The notes: generated by a model from the sequence alone, not told the origin. 64,000 bases of DNA from Acanthochromis polyacanthus (GCF_021347895.1 NC_067114.1:27732373-27796372), one strand, 5' to 3'; numbered from the stretch's first letter, positions 1-12,700 are shown. Numbers and translations: made by a program.

Positions 1-300
1 AATAAATATAAAGAAGACCAGATGAAGGTGACCTGATTTTTTTTTTTACCTTATTTCTTTTAAGTAAATTGCTCGAAGACTACCCTTAATGGTTTTCTGA
101 ATGATTTGACTGCACTGAACATTGCTCTGTCTTCCAAACCTCCTTGAGTGTGCTAAAGGAAAGTGGTACTGCAATCATATTATTTTGCCAAATGGCAATT
201 TAGCAAAGCGAATGCTTGAAAAATTCCAGTTTAATAGCAAGTGTGTAATACTGTTGTTGTTTCAAATGTTCATTGACTTCCTCGATGGAATATGTGACTT
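1..300. other. non-coding flank, nothing recognised
   Basis: AT-rich sequence with no convincing coding frame or repeat family. Similarity to the inverted repeat arm begins only at about 301. Confidence 0.5.
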
Positions 301-903
301 TTCCAGAGATGTGATCTGCTGAAAAGATGGAAGGCTCAGTGCTGCAATATGAATAAGTAAGCTGATATGGGGGTTGCTTTAGACATTTTGAGTTTTATTT
401 TAAATCCTACAAAGACACACACATAGACACAAAGAGATGAGAGAAAGAGATGATTCAGTCTGGCGATCACTGGACCATTGTCACTGCCACAGCGGGGAAT
501 ATTAGACCATCGTCAGGCCTAACAGCTGACCAAATCTATCTCTGTCTACAGCTCCTCTGTTTATTTGCTTTGAAATTGCATTTATTGCAATGATTATGAC
601 AGATGTGATGTAACATAGAAACATCAGTTGTTATTTTGGTCTATTAACAGATTTTTAAATTGCTAACAACATGAAAGAAACATTCATACAAAAAACACAA
701 CATAGAACAAATTTACCACACAATACAACAAAACACACCACAGTGTACAGGAGTAAAGCTCTTAATAATTTATGCTGTGGCTTTTATATGTGGCTCATCA
801 AAGCTAAAATCATAAAAATAATGGTGGTTCTCTATATTCAGTTTGTAATAAATGAATTAGTCAGTTGTGACTAATGAATGACCCAGTGAGATATACAAAT
901 CAT
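301..903 (+). repeat. left arm of an ~0.6-kb inverted repeat
   Basis: The reverse complement of this stretch is found at 9074-9687, almost base for base with a few small indels. Shared landmarks include GATGTGATCTGCTGAAAAG near the outer end and ACCCAGTGAGAT near the inner end. No open frame and no terminal inverted repeats are visible within the arm. It may be a copy of an unclassified non-autonomous element, or one side of an inverted segmental duplication that brackets the cadherin exon. Confidence 0.9.
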
Positions 904-904
904 A

Positions 905-1165
905 CAAATGGTAAATGGTTGTATTGATATAGGGCTTTTATTCAAAGCGCTTTACATGATACATCACATTCACACACACATTCACGGCGGAAGCTGCCAT
1001 GCAAGGCGCTAACCACGACCCACCAGGAGCAATTAGGGGTTCAGTGTCTTGCTCAGGGACACCTCGACATGAGCTTGACGGGCCGAGGATCAAACCGGCA
1101 ACCTTCCAGTTACAAGACAGCCACTCTACCCACTGAGCCATGCTGCCCTCAATACAATCATACAA
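905..1165. repeat. teleost dispersed repeat (AAATGGTTGTAT...CGCTTTACA type)
   Basis: The block contains GGTAAATGGTTGTAT, a CGCTTTACA motif, a CATTCACACACACATTCA run, CTTGCTCAGGGACACCTCGA and CACTGAGCCATGCTGCC in order. I recognise this order from a very common interspersed repeat of fish genomes. It does not encode a protein. The exact repeat family name is not certain from memory. Confidence 0.7.
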
Positions 1166-1181
1166 TCATACATGTGCCATA

Positions 1182-1209
1182 TCTCTCCCTCTCTCTCTCT
1201 CTCTCTCTG

Positions 1210-1264
<55 letters not shown>

Positions 1265-1294
1265 TGTATGTGTGTGTGTGTGTGTGTGTGTGTG
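1182..1294. repeat. compound microsatellite (CT)n-(TA)n-(TG)n
   Basis: Three adjacent dinucleotide runs: CT to about 1208, TA at about 1211-1258, and TG at about 1267-1294. Peptides read across it on either strand are low-complexity artefacts. Confidence 0.97.
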
Positions 1295-1558
1295 GTCAAG
1301 TGGTGGCTATTGTTGTGGGGACCTAATGTCCCCACAACCATCAGGAAACCAAAAGAAATGTCATTTGTGGGGACCTCATTTTGGTCCCCACAAATGGAAA
1401 CAGTGTTTTCTTGGCCATGTTGTTGTTACTGAAAAAGTATAAGTGCAAAAATGTTTCTTTAGGGTTAGGCATTGTTTTGGTCTAGGTTAGGGTTAGGGTT
1501 AGGGGTTAGATATGAATGGGAGTCAATGGTATGTCCCCACAGTGATAGAAAAACACAG

Positions 1559-1648
<90 letters not shown>

Positions 1649-1918
1649 GTTTCTGCTATTCCGGTGGGGACTTTGACCTGACTATTTGCTATAAAGGTGG
1701 GGACTTGTCTTACGGTGGGGACCTAAAATGAGGTCCTCACGAGTGGCAACACCGTTTTCTTGGCCATATTGTTGTTAATAAAAAATGTAAAAGTGCAAAA
1801 ACGTTTGTTTAGGGTTAGGCATTGATTTGGTGATGGTTAAGGTTAGGGTTAGGGTAAGGGTTAGGAGTTAGATATGAATGGGAGTCAATGGTAAGTCCCC
1901 ACCGGTATAGAAAAACAA

Positions 1919-1985
<67 letters not shown>
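1295..1985. repeat. tandem pair of GGGGAC / TTAGGG / GT composite repeat units
   Basis: Two related units (about 1315-1644 and 1664-1984) share the same order: GTGGGGACCT, a TTTTCTTGGCCAT motif, AAGTGCAAAAA, TTAGGGTTAGG runs, GATATGAATGGGAGTCAATG, GTCCCCAC, then a long (GT)n tract. The telomere-like TTAGGG repeats (about 1461-1506 and 1810-1870) are interstitial and degenerate. This is a tandem duplication of a composite repeat, not a gene. Confidence 0.9.
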
Positions 1986-1986
<1 letters not shown>

Positions 1987-3180
1987 TGTCTTAAAAAGGG
2001 GTGGAAAAATCCTCATGTAGACTGAGATAATTAGTAGAGATATGATTCCAATGTGGTAAGCATGCGGACTCATTTAAAGGAAGTTTCCCTTCAGGTAAGG
2101 CTGCTTTAAACAAGTAAAATTAATACAGCTCACTGGCGGATTGTATGTGTTTTAAGTGGAAGAGAGAGAAAAAAACATAAACAGCAGCCAAGGCCACAAG
2201 CTGCACATTATTTATACTCACTTACAGTCATTTGTTTTGCACTGAAGCATGTATTCTTCAGCGTGTATTCTTCAGGTGTTTATGCACGATGATTAAATTG
2301 AAGATAGTGACTCAACTTTCAACCATTACTATTATCATTATTATCCGCTGTGTCGTGCATTTTAGACAGGTTGAGTGTGTATCCCTTGATATCAACACAG
2401 ATTTTATTCACTTCTGAAACACTGTAGAACAAATTCACCTTCACATCCTGATTTTAAATGCTATGCTAAACACTGATGGAAATTCACTCCCACATGAAAC
2501 CAAACTGAGTGAAAAAATGAACACAGCTTTTTTTTTTTTGGTGTAAAGACTTAAACTTGTGTTATCCAAGGACTGCTGATGTTCAACTTTTAAAACTGCA
2601 CAGGTTGCAGTGTTTTAGTGAGTAGGAGTTCAAACAGCACGAAAACACAAAGATGGCTGGTACTTCGGATGAGATAATGACCGAGCAGCATGCCTCGGAT
2701 CCACAAACAGTCTCAGATTTATTAGCACTCTGAACACTGGGTCATGTTGATTTGGTATTGAATTCAGTGTGCCTGTGACAAAGAGGTAATATGAGATGGA
2801 AGCTTGATATCTACAATATGAAATGAATGTCCCTGCTGTCAAGGCTGTTCTCACTGAGCTGAAAACCTGCCTGCAACTTTCACAGGCCCCTGGAGACCAA
2901 ACGCTCAAAAAAAAAAAAAAATGCAGTGGGTGATGAACGTGATGAAGTGGGACACTAGTCTGTGACATAAAGACAACCCTGGAGTCTTTTTTGAGTCCTC
3001 TCCTGAAGCTGAAAGCCTTTCTTTTCTCTTTGCCCCCCTAGAGGCGTTTTAAAATGATCGATTTTTACATTATTTTAATCCAATGGACTGACGTGTTATT
3101 GGAAAGCGGAGTGATGGATCTGGATGTGCAAGACTGGGCATTGATCATAAGGAGAAGGGAGGTCAGGTCGTTTCCCCGAG
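1986..3180. other. non-coding stretch upstream of the cadherin exon
   Basis: No supported exon or repeat family apart from short A and T runs. Frames on the minus strand at 2630-2968 and 3163-3528 lack any recognisable domain and are probably chance. Confidence 0.5.
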
Positions 3181-3905
3181 GATCGCTCTGACACACACAA
3201 GCAGACACGTACACTCTTGCGAGACGTCTGCTGTGGCACTGTGGGTGCTTACGCACGTGATTCGACTCTTGGCTACTATGCTGAGAAGTTCATTTCCTAT
3301 GAGAGAATCCATTACCGCCGCATCTCTCTGTATCAGATGCATTGTCTTGCTTGTGTGCGTAAAACAACCGGTTCTGTGTGATTTCCTCGTGATGGCCCAA
3401 GTCTCATCAGAGCATGCCAGGTGCAAAGAAAAATGGATTTCCTTATGATAATAATAATGATGATAATAAGTCTGATTCATCTCCAAGGGGAGGCGGTGTG
3501 AGGCTGCGCACAGTTTGCAGCAACTCACGGATTAAGTGATGCCCGTGAGATATCGGTCGGAAACGCACGCAAGAGTGAGCGAGGAAGCGAACGGAGGTAA
3601 GCGCGCACTCGAGCTGTAAGAGGCATTTTTTTCCTGGAACGCGCACAGACAGACAGCGCTGCTGGTGAGAAAGCCGACAGAGGAGGAGGACAGGACAGAA
3701 GAAGGACGCACCACACAAACGCGTAGAGACAAAGTTCTCCTGCGTCGAGTTCAAGTATGGTGGAAACAAACATCTGTGTTTCAATTTATTGAAAGTTTTG
3801 GATCATAACGGGAAGCAGAGAAATATCCCCAAGGAACGGATGCACACATGGATCTCGGCAAGGCACTGGCGCTTTAGTGCAGTGGAGCCAAAGAGATATC
3901 CAGTC
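3180..3905 (+). promoter_or_regulatory. CpG-richer 5' UTR / promoter region of the cadherin gene
   Basis: This stretch is clearly richer in CG dinucleotides than its surroundings (for example around 3195-3250 and 3545-3620), as is usual at vertebrate promoters, and it runs directly into the signal-peptide ATG. A possible splice donor (GAG|GTAAGC) lies near 3597, so part of the region may be an upstream untranslated exon or its intron. No TATA box is convincing. The transcription start cannot be placed from the sequence alone. Confidence 0.45.
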
Positions 3906-4968
3906 ATGATTTGGGTTGCATTTTTACCCTTCTTGGTTTCGTGCGCAGTCGGGAACAGAACAACGGAGCAGGTGCCATTCTTTCACGGCCATGTCTTTGA
4001 GAACTCGTCTCCAGGCTCTCGGGTCAACGGACTGAGCGTCCCGTTAAAACGGTTCAACTCGCAAAGGCTGTGCGATTCTGGGGAACCCGGTTCAGCGGCA
4101 GCGCACTTCAAACTCCTGGGAGAAGGGAGTGAGAATTTCCGTGTCTTTGCGCACCACAAACGGGGACATATTTTATTGAAGACTTCTGGGGTTTTGGACA
4201 GAGAGGAGCGGGCTGAATATGCACTGAGTCTGGGTTTGTGTTGCGGGCAATGCGTGGGACTTTCTGGGGAAGAGGAAGACGAGTGCCCACTTATCACCGA
4301 AGTAGCGTCTATTAAAGTGGATGTTCTGGACACCAACGACCACCAGCCCACTTTCCCCGGTGCCGATGTGAAACTGAGCCTGGATGATGCTACTGCGCTC
4401 CGCACGGCGATATACACGGTCACCGCGCGGGACGATGACAGCGGCAAGAACGCCGAGCTCATCTACTTTGCCCTCCCCAAAAACGGGAGTTTCTACGCGG
4501 TGCCCAAAACTGGTGACATCCTCCTTGTTGACTCCATCCTGGGTCTGGATGGACCGATTAAATTTAAAGTGTTTGCCCGGGATCGCGGTTGGCCACCTCG
4601 CACAAGCCAAAGCCTCACAGTGGAGATAAACCCACGGCAATGCCCCGTGGCGCAATCACTGACTCCCCAACTGGGTGAAAGGAAACTGAAATCGCAAAAT
4701 AAGGTACCGACGCGAAAGTCCAGATCAGTCTTGGAACCAGATAGCCCCGTTTTGATCAATGTGTCCGAGGATGCGGGGCTCGGTTCGGTGGTGATGAACC
4801 TGAACCCGGTGAGGTTTCAGACGGCCACGTTTGAGCTGGTGGAGCCCGACATGGAGAGCTCTCCGGTCAGCGTGAGCCGGGACAGCGGGGATATAGTCAT
4901 ATCACGGAGACTGGACCGAGAGACTGAGCCTCTGGTGGAGATCAGCGTCAAAGTACAAGATAAACGAG
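3906..4968 (+). CDS. N-terminal coding exon of a large cadherin, probably type III neural-cadherin-like
   Basis: First coding exon of a cell-surface, calcium-dependent adhesion protein; 354 codons plus one base. From the chosen ATG it starts with a signal peptide (MIWVAFLPFLVSCAVG). A cadherin-like repeat follows, with LDRE at residues 97-100 and DTNDHQP at 142-148, then a second repeat with ARDDDSGKN at 174-182, a furin-type RKSR at 270-273, and a third repeat opening with VSEDAG and holding a second LDRE at 336-339. The exon stops at AG|GTGAGA (donor GT at 4969-4970), phase 1, after DKR. An in-frame ATG at 3840 would add 22 residues before the signal peptide; 3906 is preferred because the hydrophobic core then sits at the N-terminus. 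The repeat, repeat, furin site, repeat order resembles Drosophila CadN and the vertebrate Hz/neural-cadherin-like proteins. Other large cadherins (Fat, Dachsous) fit less well. That it is a cadherin is firm; the subfamily is inferred. No later exon was found here. Confidence 0.85.
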
Positions 4969-5928
4969 GTGAGAGAAAGACTGAGCACACGTGTGTGAGA
5001 GAGCGACACGGTGTGTGTGTGTGAGAGAGAGAAAGAGAGAGAGTGAGTCACTGATCAAACAAGACGGTTTGTGTGCGCGTTTCATGTGTGCGCTTCCTGC
5101 ATGGCAAGTCGTGTAAAAAGCACAAGTCGTTCTGCATCATAGGAGTAACACATTCTCCTTTCTAAAATGGACTAATTTATCTCTTTGGATTTCACTTTTT
5201 ATATTAGGTACGTGCGTAAATACGCATGGAGAGGGAGAGTGCCCGTACACATTTAATTCACTGTAGTTTTCATGACAAATTGTCTGAAGGAAACTATACT
5301 CATACCCGTTCTACATTATCAGAAACGTCCTGAAACCAATATCTAGAGTATGTTTATTCTCCTATCACCGGGTCTAAACTGTTTGCTTTAGTCTTGCTGC
5401 AAAGTTCTTTTTCTTTCCCACAATTTTCCCCTTTGAAGTCCTTGGACCTAAAACTTGCATTCACGTACGAGATCGATTATATTATATGTTTTTATATATT
5501 ATATGATGTCGGGAAACCCACATGGTCCTTGAATGTTCCGGTTGGTTTGTGTACCAGGACCCTCGTGCTGTGCCACTGCTAACTACTGACTCCTTGCACT
5601 ATCAGTTTTCAAAAACAGTATTCCTGGTTGCCTCCCATCCATCCCCTATCCAGACCAAATACTGCTGAGACTATGAAATCAGAAAAGTTCAAGTTTTCCC
5701 AGGGGAGTCTGGATGTAAGCAGTGTCAGAGTGTCCTGTGTTTACAATGGAGGTTAAACTGAGTGACATTCATCAGTGCTGATGATGATTCATGTGCTTGG
5801 ATAAATTAGTGCAGTGTAAATGTGTCTGCTGCTGCTGCCAGCAGCAACAGATGCTGGGATGTCAGTAGAGAGGCAAGGCGCATAACGGCCATCATACCAA
5901 CAGGTTAATTATCACCTGCGGATAAAAC

Positions 5929-5974
<46 letters not shown>

Positions 5975-6613
5975 TTAACATGAAGCCACGTTCACATTAA
6001 TAAATGCATATGTGAAGGGATGAAACAGTGAGCTAATTGTCTGTGAGAGTGAGCACTGAAGGCTGAAACACAGAGCAAAAACATGATATATGATGTGGAA
6101 GAAAATCTAATATTGAGTGTGCACTTGATTCTATGTGTGTTTATTTATTTATCTGTCTGTCTGCGTGTATAAGTTTACTGGAAAGACACGTGTTCCATTA
6201 AGAGCAGTTAACAGCATTTGACTGAAGGAGTGACCCAATCAATGTGACCTATTGGTCTTGGTAATGTGAGCTATCCTGATGCAGAAAATAAGCTGAGCCT
6301 GCTTCTGGCACACAGTGCTTACTGATACTCCCAGTATCCACACAGAGTGCTGGCTATTTGTCTCAACAATTTCCTTCTAAGCACATTAATATTGATGAAA
6401 AAAAACTATAGTTCCCAATGTTGAATGTGACATTTTATCTTGATGTAGCTTATACTGTTTAATTCTAAAGAGACACTCATTTGGAAATTTGACATCGGTT
6501 TTCTCCCAGGGTGCATTGTCACAAGCAGGTGTCTATTTTGTTTCGGAAATAAAGCATGTTAAAAAAAATCCATGCACTCTGTTAAATTTGAATCAACATT
6601 TCTGACAGACTGT

Positions 6614-6614
<1 letters not shown>
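4969..6614 (+). other. start of a long intron after the cadherin exon
   Basis: The sequence follows a consensus GT donor and has no recognisable exon. It contains a short GA microsatellite (about 5934-5964) and otherwise unique-looking AT-rich DNA. The intron appears to run to the end of the window. Confidence 0.6.

Positions 6615-6650
<36 letters not shown>
6615..6650. repeat. (TA)n microsatellite
   Basis: Uninterrupted TA dinucleotide run within intron-like sequence. Confidence 0.95.
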
Positions 6651-6654
<4 letters not shown>

Positions 6655-7692
6655 AGTTTTGTCGAAGATTCACTGTCAGGATATTGGTGGAGAAGGACCA
6701 AAAAACAAACCAAACTGTATTATTTTTTCATTTTCAAAAAAATAAAGAAACACTATGTATGACAAGCTGTATCATCTGCATCTTTATTAAATGGAAGTTT
6801 AATGCAAAGGAAGAGCATTTTAATGTGTGATTCAGTCAGATCCAGTGAGGGTGAGTTAAACATTACGTGTGAACAGACTTAGTGCATTTGAAGATTAAAC
6901 ACACATCACATACTGTTCTTATGTGGCCAAATCCCTCTTTGACCAGTGCTTGTTTGGGTGATTGAATCTTGATTATGCCTCGATTGAGTCTGAGTTGGAA
7001 TGTGTTTTGCTCTGTCAGGCTGCATGTTAACACAAAGTTTCTAGAGGAGGATCAGCAGTAAATGTTTCCTAAATGGATGGGTTTTTAAAAAGCCTAAAAG
7101 CCTAACCTTTTATGAGTTTGATTGGAGATGAAGGAGGAGGAGGGGCTGTGGGTTGAAACAGGCCTACATTTACGCGACCTAACTGTTTACGACTTCACAC
7201 TGAAAGACGGTAAGTTTTCATTTCCGGGCTTAGCAGTGGGCAGCGGGGGAGAGTCCGATTCAGCTCGGTGTCTCAAGCGTGAGGAACTCGGCATCCATTT
7301 GGTTGTTGGTGGCTCGGTTGAAGTCTTTTAATCCGTTTGGAGTGGAAAGTCCTGCTGGAGCCTCGACCTCCCTCCATCTGCTCGCATTATCCCTGTAATC
7401 CCATCTCATTCTCTCTGTCTGTCTCTCTGTCGCACTTTCTATCCCTCTCTCTTGCTCTCTTACTTTCTCGTTCTTATTTCCACTCTCAGTCCGGGGATTT
7501 ATTTTTGAGTGGAGGCACAGTTTAAGACTGTGTGAGAGAGAAAGCTTCTGACATGATTCTTCGAGGAACAGATGTGTGTGTGTGTGAGGCTGAGAGTGTT
7601 TTGTGTCAGGATCTAAGAAAACTTCCTCTTGTCTGCTTCGTTTGTGGTCCAATCCAGAAGTACTGCCGAGCTTCAGCAGTGTTGGAGTCACT

Positions 7693-7693
<1 letters not shown>

Positions 7694-7772
<79 letters not shown>

Positions 7773-7778
7773 TGTGTG
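7694..7778. repeat. (GT)n microsatellite
   Basis: Long GT run. The open frames crossing it on both strands are produced by the repeat. Confidence 0.97.
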
Positions 7779-8430
7779 TTTGATTGTGTTACTCATATTG
7801 TGTGAAAGCAAACAAATCAGTTCGCAGAAGTGCATTGTGTTTTGTTTTCCATGGAAGTTGACATGGAAATGGCAGAACGTTAAAGTGAATTCCCTGGGAT
7901 TAAATAAAAGTCATTGCCGTGGCACAAAAGCAAGCATCACACTGGAATTTCTTTTCTGTTGTTTTTACCAGGGTTCCTTCTAAATGCATAACTCCCCTTC
8001 AGTTTAAACTAAATAATACTACGTCCTTTTTAATTTTTCTAACATAAAGCATTTGTGCGCACAGGGTTTGGGTTTGATATCCCAAGACCCTCATTTTCTC
8101 AAGTCGTTTTATACTGTGCCAACCCCTATAAGAGCACCAAGTGAGGGCCCCATTAATTTTCCACAGAGGTTCTTCCTCCTCCTCTAAAACAGCCAATGTG
8201 AGACGGTTCTTTGACTGCAGTGACTTCTTGTTGGCACAATGATTAATGAAATTATTAATTTGGTTAATTAGTTAAATGATTAATTTGGTTAGCTACACAG
8301 AAGTCCTTTTTCAGAGCTTCCCCTTTGCAAAAAGACATTTTTTTTCCTGCCACTGCTTTGCCCTTGTCATATCTTATTCTCTCCTCCTGTCTCAGTTAAA
8401 ATTGAACCACCTTCCATATGTAAACTGCTA

Positions 8431-8466
8431 CATATATATATATGTATGTATATATATATATATATA

Positions 8467-8501
<35 letters not shown>

Positions 8502-8514
8502 ATTTGTATGTATG

Positions 8515-8592
<78 letters not shown>
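8431..8592. repeat. compound (TA)n/(TG)n/(CA)n microsatellite
   Basis: TA/TATG-rich tract, then TG, then about 70 bp of CA. The TG and CA halves are mutually complementary, so the tract could fold back on itself. Confidence 0.96.
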
Positions 8593-8594
<2 letters not shown>

Positions 8595-8596
8595 TA

Positions 8597-8975
8597 CAGC
8601 GCCCTCCATAATTATTGGCGTCCCTAGTTAAGATGTTGTGTTCTTTAGCTTCTAATAAATTCATTTTTTCTAAATAATATAGGACCACAATAAAAAAAAG
8701 AGCAAAATTCAACCTTTAATTCAAGTGCATTTATTCAGTGGGGGAAAAAAATCACACATTAAGAAATAATTTTTTGCATCAAATCATGTGTCCCACCATT
8801 ATTAGGAACCCTGATGTTAATACTTTGTACAGCCTCCTTTTGACAACAAAACAGCACCTAGTCTTCTCCTATAATACATTTTTCAGTGTGAGAGTATGCT
8901 TCTGCAATAAAAATTGAATTTATTTTAAGGCTTTCAACACATCTTAAGCAGGGGTGCCAATAACTATGGAGGGCG

Positions 8976-8978
<3 letters not shown>
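8597..8978. mobile_element. Tc1/mariner-type non-autonomous element (382 bp)
   Basis: Imperfect terminal inverted repeats: the left end begins CAGCGCCCTCCATAATTATT and the right end is its inverse with one change, ending ATGGAGGGCGCTG. TA dinucleotides flank both ends, the expected target duplication for this superfamily. No transposase is present, so it is a MITE. It lies inside TA/CA microsatellites. Confidence 0.85.
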
Positions 8979-9020
<42 letters not shown>

Positions 9021-9044
9021 CAGAGAGAGAGAGAGAGAGAGAGA
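8979..9044. repeat. (TA)n and (GA)n microsatellites
   Basis: TA run to about 9014, then a GA run at about 9021-9044, sandwiched between the MITE and the right inverted-repeat arm. Confidence 0.95.
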
Positions 9045-9073
9045 AGTATATGGCAAATGATAATTGGGTGATT

Positions 9074-9686
9074 TGATTTGTACATCTCACTGGGTCCTTC
9101 ATTCATTCATTAGTCTCAACTGACTAATTCATTTATTACAAACTGAATAAAGAGAACCACCATTATTTATATGATTTTAGCCTTGATGAGCCACATATAA
9201 AAGCAACATCATAAATTATAATTAAGAGCTTTACTCCTGTACACTGTGGTGTGTTTTGTTGTATTGTGTGGTAAATTTGTTCTATGTTGTGTTTTTTGTA
9301 TGAATGTTTCTTTCATGTTGTTAGCAATTTAAAAACCTGTTAATAGACCAAAATAAAAACTGATATTTCTATGTTACATCACATCTGTCATAATCATTGC
9401 AATAAATGCAATTTCAAAGCAAATAAACAGAGGAGCTGTAGACAGCGATAGATTTGGTCAGCTGTTAGGCCTGACTATGGTCTAATATTCCCCGCTGTGA
9501 CAGTGACAATGGTCCAGTGATCGCCAGACTGAATCATCTCTTTCACTCATTTCTTTGTGTCTATGTGTGTATCTTTGTAAGATTTAAAATAAAACTCAAA
9601 ATCTCTAAAGCAACCCCCCATAACAGTTTGCTTAATCGTATTGGAGCACTGAGCCTTCCATCTTTTCAGCAGATCACATCTCTGGA

Positions 9687-9687
<1 letters not shown>
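9074..9687 (-). repeat. right arm of the ~0.6-kb inverted repeat
   Basis: Reverse complement of 301-903 with only scattered differences. The outer end stops where a CA microsatellite begins. The spacer between the arms is about 8.2 kb and includes the cadherin exon. Whether this is an inverted duplication or two oppositely placed copies of one repeat cannot be settled here. Confidence 0.9.

Positions 9688-9689
<2 letters not shown>

Positions 9690-9754
<65 letters not shown>
9690..9754. repeat. (CA)n microsatellite
   Basis: CA run directly abutting the right inverted-repeat arm. Confidence 0.97.
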
Positions 9755-9759
<5 letters not shown>

Positions 9760-9763
<4 letters not shown>

Positions 9764-12700
9764 ATTTTACTTTGCCAAGGAACGCGTTGGAGTTATGTGA
9801 CCGCGTTTTGTGACACAAGTGGTCCTTGTGTCAGAAATGACACTAGAACCACTTCATTAGATTTTGCCATTGATGCGACTTCTAATCTGGATCCATGGAT
9901 TTGTTAAGGATTTCCGTATTGTTGCGAGAGAGCGGCACAGCGTCGCTGTAACTTTGACATCAGCTCTCTGCTGACGATTACATGATTGCGACCCTCCTAC
10001 AAATCAACCATTGCAAACTTACTGGGAATTATTCGTCGAAAATGATCCAAGGAACAACTGATTAAATTGTGCCAGTGTTTCCAAGTCTCATCAATTCCCA
10101 GCGCCTGCTACATATTGAGGTCACAAAATCCGGTATCCGTACATAACGTACACATGCATAACACATGCCTGTGCTCAGGCAAGGTCATTTTTTCTTAAAG
10201 ATTTAGCCCGTCGGAAATGATATGACTCAGCAGCCTTGACGGAGAACTACGCTCTGAGTGCTTTTCTTGTTCTGTCTGTGCTGATTGAAATATGCTGCAA
10301 TATCAACAGTTGACACAATTTGAACTTCTTTTGTTAAATGAGTGAAATTGTGATGTTATTTTTCTTTTTTTATATTTTTGGATTTGTATCTGTACTTTTG
10401 TATGTGAAGCAGAACCTTTTGTTCCATTGAAACAAAGCTATCACAAAACAGTACAAATCAAAGCAAAAAGAAGGATACTTTACTAGCCAAAGTATCTGTT
10501 ATGTTCTGTGGTAAACTTGATTCGCAACAACTGTGATGTTACATAAATTAAATTCATGAAAAAAACAAAAAAACAAAACACTAATTAAAAATATCTTATC
10601 GCTTAATTTATTATAATAATTGTTGTTGTGTTCCTACTTCTGTTGTGCGACTAGTTATGTTTTTTTAAAGTGATATTTGGTGTTGAGTATGATCATTTTA
10701 AAAGCAGCACAAGGTACAAAGCAAATGTATTTTTAATTGCATTTGATTTTTATTCTGTATTTTTAATAAATAACTTAGTAACCTGCACAAAACAAAGCAA
10801 AGTGAAAGACCTTTTTATGAGCAAGTAACAAATTGTGTATGGATGTGTCAGAAAATCAAAGGATAACCACAACATGAATGTTTTCTGCTTTCTACAAGAA
10901 ATATTTCTCATGCTATTGCTCAATTTGTTTGAGAAAAAAATAAAGAATACAAAGAAACTGACCAGTACAAGCCAGTTTTGTGCATTAGAAATTTTCAGAA
11001 GGGGGTTCAGTTTCTCTCAGAAGTGTTTTTCAGTGAATTTTGATTGCAATGCGTATTGTGTGTCTGTGTGTGTGGAATGTGTGTGCATGCATGAGATTTT
11101 GGTTAAGAGAAACAGCTGGCTTTAATCAAGAAATCTGTCGGTTGATCTCTCCCAGATTTCTGACAGTCGCAGCAAAACCAACCACATACATGCAAACACA
11201 CAAGACAAATATGAACAAAAAGAGTGCTGACACAACAACCAAAGTGATCTGCGTTTTTCGGCTCCTCGGTGGTTAAAGTGCACCTGGAATGCTTTCACAT
11301 CCAGTTTACTGAACGCCTCAAACACACACATTGATACAACCATGCATACTGTACTTTTCCCACAAAAAAAAGACAACATTGTGCTTACTGTGTGTTCCGA
11401 GCTGAGAAAATACCATTCCATATCCAGACAGATGGCAGTGAGAAAAGCCTGTTAGCTGCATATGTTACTCGTCTTTTGTTTATTGAGATGAAACAGTCTG
11501 CATCCATTTGTTCCTTTAAAGAGCATAAATAGTACATACTTGGTGTTCTATGAACACATATGTATGCATGCACAATGGGTACGCATGCATGGTTAGCCAC
11601 ATAACCCACACACAAATCCAGTGTAATGACACTTTTTTTTGTTTTGTTTTCGGCTCATTTCATTGCAATTCTGTTCTTGTCCCAGAAAAACACACTAACA
11701 TACACACAGATGGATGCATGCAGTCAGCACACAAAGTTCAGCTTATCATCCAGAGAGACTGTGGTTTCAATAAGGAGTCTCACCCTAGTTTATCTGCAGA
11801 CTTTCACTGACTTCCTAACTGCTTGATTTGTTTCTCCATTCGCTCTCAGCGCCCAGCGATTCTTGTTTTTATTTTTTATCCATTGTTTTTGTGTATTTTA
11901 TGTAAATGGTTCTTTAAGAAACATCAAAATCTGAAAGTCTGCCATGCAATCGCTGCAATTATTTAGCTTCCAGAGGCATTTCCAATTGTTGTTTTCAGTT
12001 GCTTCAACAACAAGTTACATTTTCTGTGCCTCTGATGCTTGGTGCACCGAGAAACGTACAGTCTAATTTTTTTCAGCTCAGATGGGTGACTCCAAGTATT
12101 TCACCAATGGTTTTCCAAGTCCATTTTGTAGAAATCCCAATTCTCAGCTTCAGATACTGTCAAATGTGGTGTGGAATTGCAGGTTTTCACTGGCACAGTC
12201 CTCAGGTTGACTGACTGATAGAGAGTTGCTGCATGATCTGTTGTGAGCACAGAGGGAAATGGAAAATGCTTGGCACCATTAAACCGGATAAACAATAGCT
12301 CGACAAAACAGTCATAGAGCATTTGGAGTTTGTTAAGATGAAGGGGTAATGGTGTAAAAAAAAATTAACAAGCAACTTTTGTATTTAAAGCATAATTAGA
12401 GCTCGATGAATAATTGATGTGTCTTTGATGTACAAGATTTGCAGTTAAAACAAAACATTTGAAAAACATTGTTCAGCTTTTAGCATAGCCGGATATTTTG
12501 AAACATCCCTGTAGGAAAATAATAGCCGAAATTGAAGACATTAGAGGTGACAAAGCCTAACCTGTATTCCTGAAGGTGAAGCACTGAAACAAGTTGAAAT
12601 GGCAGGTAAAACTGTGGAATTTTGTATGTCTAAATAAAGATGTGTCAGTTTGAGTATGTGTACTAAATGAAGCTGAACACAGAGATGTTCAAGGATGAGC

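Noticed and set aside
1461..1870. Chromosome end or fusion point based on TTAGGG runs
   Set aside because: The runs are short, degenerate and embedded in a duplicated dispersed repeat, so they do not mark a telomere.
3163..3784. Minus-strand frames of 60-121 codons upstream of the cadherin exon
   Set aside because: They overlap the CpG-rich promoter/5' UTR and have no recognisable domain; likely chance frames in GC-rich DNA.
3983..4759. Minus-strand frames of up to 160 codons inside the cadherin exon
   Set aside because: They are shadows of the real coding frame on the opposite strand.
7122..7331. Short + frame with a GTAAGT donor-like site near 7210
   Set aside because: It has no cadherin or other domain, and its phase and sequence do not fit a second exon of the cadherin gene.
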